This document shows, one piece after another, positions 7,901-13,986 of a stretch of DNA of 18,737 nt. Source of the stretch: Gallionellaceae bacterium. GTDB lineage: Bacteria; Pseudomonadota; Gammaproteobacteria; Burkholderiales; Gallionellaceae. The notes beneath the pieces are model-generated. The model was not told the DNA's origin, made no database searches, and saw only the letters and a program-made list of their open reading frames with translations. Both the position numbers and the translations under genes were made by a program. Position 1 is the stretch's first letter; every line of letters begins with the position of its first letter. The stretch is from assembly GCA_003151655.1 (NCBI GenBank), contig PLYB01000096.1, positions 1 through 18,737 of the forward strand, in the 5' to 3' direction.

Positions 7901-8707
7901 TGCTTGGCTGCGGGAATGAACTCTCATATACCAAAACCAATCGATCCCGACGAGTTGTGGCGAGCGTTGCTTGAATGGGTGCACCCGCGAACAGGTCTGG
8001 GGGGCGCAAGAGAAATGCCCGCTCTCAAAACGACGCTCGAACCGCCAGTAACGAGTAACCCGTTGCCGCAAGCGATTGCCGGATTAAATGTGGAACTCGG
8101 GCTGAAACGGGTACAGGGCAAAGAGTCACTTTATCTTTCTATTTTGCGTAAATTTATTACGGAACAGGGTAATTTTGTTGCCCAGTTCGAGCAAGCTGTT
8201 GTTGGTGGCGATATTCAAACTGCTGAACGTCTTGCACATACTCTTAAAGGAGTTTCGGCTAGTATCGGCGCTATGGATTTAGCAACTGTCGCTACCACAT
8301 TAGAGAGTGTTGCTCGCAAATGTCAAGAAAGCAATCAAGCGCTGACGCTTGCCGACGTGTCGACTTCTCTGTCGGCATTGCGTCCCGCCTTGTCCGGGTT
8401 GTTGGCTGGTCTGGAAAAATATTTTTCATCAACTGCTGCCGCGAATCCGGCTCAAGCTACGCAAACTATCGACAGGGTTAGGTTGACCGAGGTTTGCGAG
8501 CGCCTGCAAATCCTCTTGACCGAAGACGACCCTGAGGCAGAAGATGTACGCATTGAGCATGCCGAATTATTGAATGCCGCATTTTCCGGCAAGGCAAAAG
8601 AAATTGAATTGAACATTGCCAACTTTGATTTTGAATCCGCGTTAACAGCGTTACATCTGGCCATGCAGCAAGCCGGATTATGGAAAAAAGACCATGAGCG
8701 AAATTAA
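4961..8707 (+). CDS. Hybrid sensor histidine kinase with dCache, PAS, two receivers and HPt
   Basis: Membrane sensor with a complete internal phosphorelay, 1248 aa, BarA/EvgS-like in layout. Membrane helix about residues 17-34; periplasmic dCache-like sensor about 40-305 (motifs VDSAFLVNQQGVISVYSS, SYRPYFQLGMKG, AAPVRK); second membrane helix about 316-338; PAS about 352-475. HisKA carries the phospho-acceptor His503 (NMSHEIRTPMN); HATPase has N-box Asn620, DTGIG at 652-656 and GGTGLGL at 681-687. Receiver 1 has Asp793 and Lys845, receiver 2 has Asp940 and Lys992, and the HPt has His1093 (AHTLKG). All relay residues are present. A stop codon lies two codons upstream of the ATG, so the protein cannot start earlier; the ribosome site is weak. 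It overlaps the HD-GYP gene by 14 nt, which makes that protein the likely output. dCache domains usually bind small ligands such as amino acids or organic acids; the ligand here is unknown. Confidence 0.95.
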   Translation: MLILHWIYLRPKQYSILAAAFVLAAIIAAGWLVDRDYAVQRESELTKALDYFASTLEAGTSNSRAMGALILLGAENRSVQALATSEYPIKGNGHSKINDAQTNVVSALDSLRTLNFVDSAFLVNQQGVISVYSSHNDTKGVGKDVSYRPYFQLGMKGTSNIYPAVDSDTDERGIYLAAPVRKTPAPESPPVGVLSVKISAEKLDALLSIWTGGPAVLISPHGVVFGSNRPDWLFRLTGNVTEERLKSIRESRQYGQVFKAPPPAALTFDVKSTEAKIEGQRYILRRLALEWNDPAGEWTFLLFDKQNPWWQRQDASIVLPALAGLMVILLSLWIFTLARNAVMQDKNNQAIKDAQRRLLELTDNAPVAVFQAQVVDGVCDLRFISRRAGEIVGINPETLSRERTRLLDNVSPEDRENYETEIRRCIAAGIPWDYGFCVTIGDETRWVHSAAYPLAAADSSMNYNGFLEDITERIQSLEEINQARNMAEEATRMKSDFLANMSHEIRTPMNAVIGLSHLALKTELNARQRDYLTKIQQSGQHLLGIINDILDFSKIEAGKLSVESAPLDLSKVMENVANLIADKTQAKGLELVFDVGLDVPNHLIGDALRIGQILINYSNNAVKFTEQGEINVVVRKLRETDDDVLLQFSVKDTGIGLSPEQVGRLFQSFQQADSSISRKYGGTGLGLAISKNLAELMGGAVGVDSEPGKGSTFWFTAKLGKGQAPANLFEPRIDLRHRRILVVDDNASARLVLSEMLTGMSFDVTSVVSGMAAIQRIQEAMAQRRPFEIVFLDWQMPGMDGVETAKALKALNLAPSPHLILATAYGREEILKSADTAGFEDVLIKPVSAPVVYDLIMSILSGVDRSKVRERNTAVSAIEIRLAAISGARILLVEDNEINQQVASELLSDAGFIVDIAGNGQIAVDKLQSQSEPYDIVLMDMQMPVMDGMTATRQIRSQAQFADLPILAMTANALQTDREKCLAAGMNSHIPKPIDPDELWRALLEWVHPRTGLGGAREMPALKTTLEPPVTSNPLPQAIAGLNVELGLKRVQGKESLYLSILRKFITEQGNFVAQFEQAVVGGDIQTAERLAHTLKGVSASIGAMDLATVATTLESVARKCQESNQALTLADVSTSLSALRPALSGLLAGLEKYFSSTAAANPAQATQTIDRVRLTEVCERLQILLTEDDPEAEDVRIEHAELLNAAFSGKAKEIELNIANFDFESALTALHLAMQQAGLWKKDHERN

Positions 8708-9794
8708 TAACGACAGCGAAAAGCCATTGGTATTAGTGATAGATGACAGTCCGATCAACTTGTCGACGATCAGCGCCTTACTTAAAGACCACTATCGAAT
8801 CAAAGTCGCCAACAATGGTGAGCGCGGCTTGAAAATCGCCAGTTCCGACCCGATTCCAAATCTGATTTTACTGGACATCATGATGGAAGGTGTGGACGGT
8901 TACGAAACTTGCCACCGCTTGAAATCCAACCCGCAAACAGCAGGTATCCCGGTCATCTTTTTAACCGGCAAAACCGAGGTGGAGGATGAGGAAAAGGGAT
9001 TGCAGGTGGGAGCCGTAGATTACATTACCAAACCGATCAGCCCGCCTATTGTATTGGCGCGGATAAAGACGCATCTGGCGCTCAAAGCGGCCTCCGATTT
9101 TCTCATCAACCAAAATCATTTTCTGGAAACAGAAGTCGCCAAGCGCACCCGCGAAGTTCGCGCTATTCAGGATGTCACCATTAATGCGCTGGCATCGTTG
9201 GCAGAAACACGCGATAGCGATACTGGCAACCACATCTGTCGCACACAATATTACATCAAGGCGCTGGCAGAGCAGCTTAAATCTCATCCGCGTTTTTGCA
9301 ATTTCCTTACCGACAGTACTATCGAATTGCTATTCAAAACTGCCCCCCTGCACGATATAGGTAAGGTTGGCATTCCCGACCACATTCTGCTCAAACCGGG
9401 ACGCCTCACCGCTGAAGAATTTGAAGTGATGAAATCGCATGCTCGACTGGGGGGGGAGTCACTGGAAAAAGCCGAGCAAAAACTTGAGATGCCGGTTGAG
9501 TTTCTCCAGTTAGCCAAGGAAATTGCTTATTTCCACCATGAGAAATGGGATGGGAGCGGCTATCCGGAAGGGCTTGCCGGTGACGCAATTCCCATGTCGG
9601 CACGCCTGATGGCGCTGGCTGATGTATACGATGCACTTATTTGCAAGCGGGTATACAAAGATGGCATGCCACATGAACTTGCTGCAAACATCCTGAAAGA
9701 AGGACGCGGGCAACATTTCGATCCTGATGTCGTTGATGCCTTCCTTGCCTTGCAGGAAGAATTTAAAATTATAGCGGCGCGCTATGCCGATTAG
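8694..9794 (+). CDS. Response regulator with HD-GYP domain (c-di-GMP phosphodiesterase, RpfG-like)
   Basis: Cytoplasmic response regulator expected to hydrolyse cyclic di-GMP, 366 aa. Receiver domain about residues 11-130 with acidic pair Asp17/Asp18, phospho-acceptor Asp61 (LILLDIMM) and Lys113 (ITKP). A helical linker (about 140-165) leads to the HD-GYP domain. That domain keeps its metal and catalytic set: His180 (GNH), His220-Asp221 and Lys224 (HDIGKVGIP), His249, His281-His282, and the GYP signature GSGYPEGL at 287-294, then SARLMALADVYDAL. The enzyme therefore looks active. The ATG lies inside the 3' end of the kinase gene, preceded by GGAAAAAAG; the 14-nt overlap implies coupled translation and a cognate pair. 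Phosphorylation by the kinase HPt is an inference from gene order. Confidence 0.95.
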   Translation: MSEINNDSEKPLVLVIDDSPINLSTISALLKDHYRIKVANNGERGLKIASSDPIPNLILLDIMMEGVDGYETCHRLKSNPQTAGIPVIFLTGKTEVEDEEKGLQVGAVDYITKPISPPIVLARIKTHLALKAASDFLINQNHFLETEVAKRTREVRAIQDVTINALASLAETRDSDTGNHICRTQYYIKALAEQLKSHPRFCNFLTDSTIELLFKTAPLHDIGKVGIPDHILLKPGRLTAEEFEVMKSHARLGGESLEKAEQKLEMPVEFLQLAKEIAYFHHEKWDGSGYPEGLAGDAIPMSARLMALADVYDALICKRVYKDGMPHELAANILKEGRGQHFDPDVVDAFLALQEEFKIIAARYAD

Positions 9795-9872
9795 TTTTTA
9801 AGAACGGACTTTCCGCCATCTGATAGAATGTATATGTATTCGCAATATAGAATTCAGCTCAGGGAGGTTAAA

Positions 9873-10295
9873 GTGAAAAAACAAAAATACATCACGCTAA
9901 CTCGCCGCTCGTTATTTGCTGCCTCGGTACTCTTCGCAAGTTTAGTTCACGCAGAAGTCGTCGTCGTCGTCGGTGCCAAAAGCACGACCAGCAGTCTCTC
10001 CAAAGAACAGGCTTCCGATATTTTCCTGGGCAAAGCCACTGCGCTCACCCCGTTGGATCAGCCTGAGTCCAGTTCGTTGCGCGATGATTTTTATTCCAAA
10101 GTAACCGGAAAAACAGCCGCACAAGCCAAGTCCTATTGGGCAAAACTGTCCTTCACCGGCAAAGGGACTCCGCCCAAAGAAGCGCAAAGCAGCACTGACA
10201 TCAAAAATTTGGTTTCCAATAATCCAAAACTGATAGGCTACATCGAAAAGTCGGCTGTTGACAGTAGCGTCAAAATACTTTTCAGCGCGCAATAA
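9873..10295 (+). CDS. Small secreted PstS-like (phosphate-type) substrate-binding protein
   Basis: Predicted periplasmic protein of 140 aa. I choose the GTG at 9873 because GGGAGG lies six bases before it and the product then begins with a classic signal peptide (VKKQKY.., hydrophobic SLFAASVLFASLVHA, cleavage after residue 27). The ATG at 9828 would add 15 residues and has no ribosome site. The mature part (about 113 aa) has motifs of the short family annotated as phosphate ABC transporter substrate-binding: LSKEQASDIFLGK, SYWAKLSFTGKGTPPKE and LIGYIEKSAVDSSVKILF. It is less than half the size of PstS and would match a single lobe. No permease or ATPase gene is nearby; 78 nt after the HD-GYP gene and 15 nt before a porin. 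A sensory or accessory role is as likely as transport. Confidence 0.85.
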   Translation: MKKQKYITLTRRSLFAASVLFASLVHAEVVVVVGAKSTTSSLSKEQASDIFLGKATALTPLDQPESSSLRDDFYSKVTGKTAAQAKSYWAKLSFTGKGTPPKEAQSSTDIKNLVSNNPKLIGYIEKSAVDSSVKILFSAQ

Positions 10296-10310
10296 CTTCA
10301 GCCAACAAAT

Positions 10311-11540
10311 ATGACAAGATTTATCGGCGAACACGTAAAGATCAGTACGGTATTGCGCGCAATGGTGTTAGCGGGAATGCTTCCTATAGCAACGAACAGC
10401 TTTGCCGCCGAGATCGGCGGTGTAGAGTTTTCGGGATCGGGCTTTATGACTCTTGCTGTCGGCCAGATGCTAGGCGGCACTAACCGTAACGTGATGGACT
10501 ACAACTGTCCGTGTTTTATTTCTGACTATGCCCAAGCTGCTGTCTACGATAACCGCAGCGGCCTGCAATGGCAGCCCGATTCCAAGCTCGGAGTGCAGGG
10601 CACGGCTTTGTTCGCTGAGCGCAGCTTTTCAGTGACCGCACAAGCCGTCTCTCGCGGTACGGCCAATGGAGGTGCAGACCTAGAATGGCTATACGGTAGC
10701 TATAAGGTAAATGAGCAGTTCACCATTCAGGCGGGACGCAAACGTCTGCCGATGTTTTACTACTCCGACACACAGGATATTGGTGTTGCACTCCCATGGA
10801 TCCATCTGCCGCCCGGCCCGTACGGATGGGAAGCAGTAAATTACAATGGCATTAACGTTGCCTATCAAAGTCAATTCAAGGAATGGACAACATCTGCCAA
10901 CATGCTCGCCGGGAGTGAGTCCAACAGCAACAGCGGTTACCAGAAGATATACTACGGACGCCAAAGCGTCTCTAATATCCAATGGGACAATATCTTCGGC
11001 GGGAACCTGACACTGTCAAATGATTGGCTGGAAACCCGTGTCGTATATATTCAATCCAACACTCAGGAATATAACAGCAGTGGCGGATGGAATTCCACCA
11101 CCCAAGCCTACGATATTGCGCCTGCTGTCATTTACCCGCGCGCGAGTCAACAAATATACGGCCTAAGTGTGAACTCCGACTACAACAACTGGCTGTTGCG
11201 CACCGAGTTTTTGACTATTATTCACCCCGGCTTGGGCTATAGAGATTATGCCCATCTTATCGGCATCGGCTATCACTACGGCAAGTGGCAGCCCATGATT
11301 ACCGGATCGGAGTACATCGGCAGAATGATCACCGACGGGCTTATACCCCCCGCGACTCCAACCCCGGAAAATATGCAACAGACTATCTCCCTTACAGTTA
11401 GATACGACCTGACCACATCAAGCGACCTGAAGATTCAATACGACAGCCAAACCGACATTAGCTCTCCCGCTTATCAGGCCACAGGTTACGACTATGGCAA
11501 CTCCCAACTCGTGACACTGGCTTATGACGTGGTGTTTTAA
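10311..11540 (+). CDS. Outer membrane beta-barrel porin
   Basis: Predicted outer membrane channel, 409 aa. A signal peptide (about residues 1-33, ending ATNSFAA) precedes a mature protein rich in alternating aromatic and polar residues, and it ends in ...LVTLAYDVVF, with the C-terminal Phe expected for BAM-inserted barrels. Characteristic stretches are SKLGVQGTALF, DLEWLYGSY, AGRKRLPMFYYSDTQDIG and WIHLPPGPYGWEAVNYNG, the last two probably part of the eyelet or loop 3 region. A CPC motif (Cys66, Cys68) is near the N-terminus of the mature chain, unusual for a porin. The ATG has no clear ribosome site but starts 15 nt after the binding-protein stop, so translation may be coupled. I cannot name the solute. 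Followed at once by the remains of a LysR gene. Confidence 0.88.
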   Translation: MTRFIGEHVKISTVLRAMVLAGMLPIATNSFAAEIGGVEFSGSGFMTLAVGQMLGGTNRNVMDYNCPCFISDYAQAAVYDNRSGLQWQPDSKLGVQGTALFAERSFSVTAQAVSRGTANGGADLEWLYGSYKVNEQFTIQAGRKRLPMFYYSDTQDIGVALPWIHLPPGPYGWEAVNYNGINVAYQSQFKEWTTSANMLAGSESNSNSGYQKIYYGRQSVSNIQWDNIFGGNLTLSNDWLETRVVYIQSNTQEYNSSGGWNSTTQAYDIAPAVIYPRASQQIYGLSVNSDYNNWLLRTEFLTIIHPGLGYRDYAHLIGIGYHYGKWQPMITGSEYIGRMITDGLIPPATPTPENMQQTISLTVRYDLTTSSDLKIQYDSQTDISSPAYQATGYDYGNSQLVTLAYDVVF

Positions 11541-11570
11541 GTGTACTAATCCATACCTGATCTGACGCAT

Positions 11571-12034
11571 AGTGATCAACTCTTGCCCAAACTATCTAAA
11601 TTCCTGTCGGACTATCCTGATATCAAAGTTGAAATCAATGTCGATTATGGGATGACTGACATCGTGGCACAGCAATTCGACGCAGGAGTGCGTCTCGGTG
11701 ACCAAGTGGAAAAGGACATGGTTGCCGTAAGATCCCAACCCATGGCGAACTCCTTGCCTGGGAGTTCGAGAGGGATGGACATAAACTGAACGCGCACGTG
11801 CAAGGCCAATGTGCATTCAACATCGGAACCCAAATACTTCGAGCTGCGCTGAGCGGATTAGGCTTAACCTATCTACCCGAGGATTTGGTGGCACAGCATG
11901 TCGCCGAGGGACATCTGGTGTCAGTGCTTCAAGACTGGTGTCAACCATTTTCTGGATATCAGCTCTATTACCCGAGCAGACAAGCCTCACCCGCACTCAA
12001 GCTGTTGGTCGATGCTTTGCGTCACCATAGTTGA
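11571..12034 (+). pseudogene. LysR-type regulator remnant (no HTH, internal deletion and frame change)
   Basis: Two pieces of a LysR effector-binding domain sit in different frames. Piece 1 (about 11571-11732) reads LPKLSKFLSDYPDIKVEINV, YGMTDIVAQQFDAGVRLG and DMVAVR. Piece 2 (about 11732-12034) reads IPTHGELLAWEFERDGHKLN, FNIGTQILRAALSGLGLTYL and ends ALRHHS-stop. In intact relatives roughly 35-40 residues separate VAVR from the LPTHG-like motif; here they are missing and the frame changes near 11732. The N-terminal helix-turn-helix (about 90 residues) is absent: homology begins within 40 bases of the porin stop. The fragment cannot bind DNA. It resembles the CrgA/AaeR-like LysR group. It is convergent with the esterase gene, ending 42 bases from it. 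Confidence 0.88.
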
Positions 12035-12076
12035 AAGGCAACCTCTGATTGAATTGATATTCATGATTGCATTTCG

Positions 12077-12754
12077 TTAAGCCCCTTCTAAAGCTTTTTT
12101 CCAACTGCGGAGTGGAATGCACGTTTGCAAGCGTTGAATGGCACGATCGGAAAGTACAGGATGAATTTCGTGTCCAACCGATGATGCCACATCCAAAGTG
12201 GCATCCCCATTCAGTTCCATCAGTCTGTCATAGGCAGAGTAGGCATGTGCAACGGGAATAACCGGATCGCTCTCGCCGTGTAGAAAGTGTAATGTCGTGA
12301 GCTCAGGTGCCTTTTCTGGAAGCGAAGCATATCGACCTGAAAATGACAAAACTCTGCCGACTTTTCCATCATGCTTCTTGCTAAACTCCAAAGCCATAAT
12401 TGCCCCCTGAGAAAAGCCTACAAGTGCAGTATCCGATTGTAAAACGTTCAAGCGATCTTGAGCCTGTCGCACTATGTCATGAAGGTTGCTCATCACTTCG
12501 GCGACACGCCCCGACCTGTTTTCTTCAGTAACTCCACGAATTGAAAACCATTGCCGGCCATCTCCGCCACCGTCAAATGGAAAAGTCCCATTAGGAAGCA
12601 GAAATGCGGCACTTTGGAACACACTCTTTAACTTAGTGGCCAAAGGTACAAGATCGGTTGCACTTGCACCAACTCCGTGCAACAAAATAAAGAGTTGTTT
12701 AGCCGGAGTTACTTCCGGCAATATTTCGATACCCTGAAAAGTTTGATCAGACAT
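12077..12754 (-). CDS. Alpha/beta-hydrolase serine esterase (YpfH/carboxylesterase-2 type)
   Basis: Cytoplasmic esterase of the phospholipase/carboxylesterase family, 225 aa, a normal length and without signal peptide. The oxyanion-hole loop is LFILLHGVGASATDL; the nucleophile is Ser115 in LVGFSQGA; Asp163 (HGESDPVIP) and His195 (SVGHEIHP) complete the triad. The ATG at 12754 follows GGGAG at a good distance. It is the second gene of a pair, 24 nt after the extradiol dioxygenase, so the two are probably co-transcribed and may act on one aromatic or ester substrate. That shared pathway is an inference; neither substrate can be read from sequence. YpfH of E. coli hydrolyses short acyl esters in vitro, and the same broad activity is the best guess here. 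Confidence 0.9.
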   Translation of the reverse strand: MSDQTFQGIEILPEVTPAKQLFILLHGVGASATDLVPLATKLKSVFQSAAFLLPNGTFPFDGGGDGRQWFSIRGVTEENRSGRVAEVMSNLHDIVRQAQDRLNVLQSDTALVGFSQGAIMALEFSKKHDGKVGRVLSFSGRYASLPEKAPELTTLHFLHGESDPVIPVAHAYSAYDRLMELNGDATLDVASSVGHEIHPVLSDRAIQRLQTCIPLRSWKKALEGA

Positions 12755-12778
12755 TTGTATTCTCCCGATTAAACGTAT

Positions 12779-13567
12779 TTACGAGCTTTGCCAGAGATAA
12801 GAATCCATGGACAATCCACCATAGGCAAAGTGGGGGTGATAACGCTGAGGTGTGTCCTCGCCGGCTGCGCCCAACGCAACTAAAAGCGGTAAGAAATGCT
12901 CTTCGGTCGGATGGGACTCTGCACCATAGGGAGCAAGACGGTAATCCAGCAAAGCTGGGACATCTTTTGCGGCCAGTCGTTCGGCGACCCATTCAGAAAA
13001 AGCATTAGCTTTTGGCAATGGTGCTTGATCGCCTGCTGCGTGCCAATCCAACCATCCAAAATTATGCGTTATCGCACCTGAGGCGATTATCAGTACGCCC
13101 TCATCTCGTAGGGTAGCCAGTGCCTTTCCGAGTATAAAATTGGCAGATGCATTCATGTTGCGAGTTAAGGAGAGTTGAGTAACCGGTATACTTGCTTGCG
13201 GGTACATTGCCTTTAGTGGCACCCACGCTCCATGATCCAATCCACGGTTCGGATGAAAGTCTGTTTGTAACCCGATTTCGGAAAGCAACGAAGCAACTCG
13301 TTCGGCCAGCGCCGGTGCGCCCGGTGCAGGATATTCCATGAGATAAAGCTCAGGCGAAAATCCTGAGAAATCGTGTATTGTGGGCGGGGCAACGGCAATG
13401 CTGACCGAAGGCTGGCGGGCTTCCCAATGTGCCGATATGACAAGAATTCCTGCGGGTTGGGGAATAGCTTGGCCAATATCGCGCCAACTGGATACAGTGT
13501 CAGGAGCCTTCAACAAGGCATCAGGTGCGCCGTGGGAAACGAAAACAACAGGCATGCGTTTTGACAT
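12779..13567 (-). CDS. ygiD: Extradiol ring-cleavage dioxygenase, LigB/DODA type (YgiD-like)
   Basis: Class III extradiol dioxygenase of the 4,5-DOPA dioxygenase/YgiD family, 262 aa from the start chosen here. I place the start at the ATG at 13567 (reading MSKRMPVVFVSHGAP) because GGAG lies about eight bases before it and the family begins this way; an ATG four codons upstream (13579) is possible. Numbered from that upstream ATG, candidate metal ligands are His16 (SHG), His51 (ISAHWE), His172 (ITHN) and His228 (HPTEEHFLP), with His116 (LDHGAWVPL) likely catalytic. The E. coli homologue opens the catechol ring of L-DOPA; the natural substrate is usually unknown. The esterase gene follows after 24 nt. 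A LysR-type box lies about 75-90 bases upstream of the start. Confidence 0.9.
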   Translation of the reverse strand: MSKRMPVVFVSHGAPDALLKAPDTVSSWRDIGQAIPQPAGILVISAHWEARQPSVSIAVAPPTIHDFSGFSPELYLMEYPAPGAPALAERVASLLSEIGLQTDFHPNRGLDHGAWVPLKAMYPQASIPVTQLSLTRNMNASANFILGKALATLRDEGVLIIASGAITHNFGWLDWHAAGDQAPLPKANAFSEWVAERLAAKDVPALLDYRLAPYGAESHPTEEHFLPLLVALGAAGEDTPQRYHPHFAYGGLSMDSYLWQSS

Positions 13568-13640
13568 ATTGAACTCCATTCTCTCTTTGCTTAATGAATT
13601 CAGCGCTTACCCTCCAATCATCTCTAATGCATTTTTTGTA

Positions 13641-13657
13641 CTTCAAAAATATTGAAG
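13641..13657. promoter_or_regulatory. LysR-type binding box upstream of the dioxygenase gene
   Basis: CTTCAA, AAATA, TTGAAG: 6-base arms around a 5-base spacer. It contains T-N11-A with dyad flanks (TTCAA-N5-TTGAA), the classical LysR recognition form. It lies about 75-90 bases before the dioxygenase start, where a LysR activator would bind. The only LysR gene in the window is the broken one at 11571-12034. Confidence 0.4.
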
Positions 13658-13897
13658 GCACCGCATGTGCCCACAGTAATCATTCCAATGCGAAAGAATA
13701 AGTCCCTAAAGTGGGATACATTGTTCCATTCGTGGATCGTACGATCCTTCATGTACGGCTTTATCTTACTTCGATAAATAGACTCTTAAGTTTGCCTATC
13801 TTGGTTGGGAAGACAGCGCAGGTATTATCGACGCTCTCGCCAGCGCCATCAGAAAACGGTGGATCGCTTTGGCTGATCTTACGTTTCACGGCGATTA

Positions 13898-13962
13898 TGT
13901 ATTCTGGTTACCGAACTCCGAATCAGGTATTCTTTAAGTCAGGCGTTGCGCTTCAAATTTGA
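13898..13962 (+). pseudogene. C-terminal relic of an IS30-type transposase
   Basis: The last codons before the TGA at 13960-13962 read GYRTPNQVFFKSGVALQI. IS30-family transposases characteristically end in LGY(K/R)TP-(N/A)-EVF... followed by a VALQ-like tail. Upstream of GYRTP the expected NNRPRKRL and DDE-domain residues are not found, so only about 18 codons survive. No terminal inverted repeats are visible. The match is short, so confidence is low to moderate. Confidence 0.45.
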
Positions 13963-13986
13963 ACTCGCGTTCAGTTTTAATGGTGA

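Larger units (their letters stand above)
13568..13986. other. Gene-free scarred intergenic stretch
   Basis: About 420 bases between two minus-strand genes with no intact gene. It holds a LysR-type box (13641-13657), a perfect 14-bp palindrome GGATCGTACGATCC (13734-13747) of unknown meaning, and an apparent transposase tail ending at 13962. A reading frame at 13711-13962 is meaningful only over its last 18 codons or so. I see no RNA gene. Confidence 0.5.

Noticed and set aside
9957..9971. GTC trinucleotide run at the start of the mature binding protein
   Set aside because: It encodes VVVVV in the first beta strand and is kept in frame; five units give no sign of phase variation.
11583..11789. 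Functional small LysR-domain protein of 68 aa
   Set aside because: Its last 14 or so codons are out-of-frame sequence after a deletion junction; the next piece of the domain continues in another frame.
13734..13747. Perfect 14-bp palindrome GGATCGTACGATCC
   Set aside because: Too short and isolated to assign; no gene start at a suitable distance on either strand.
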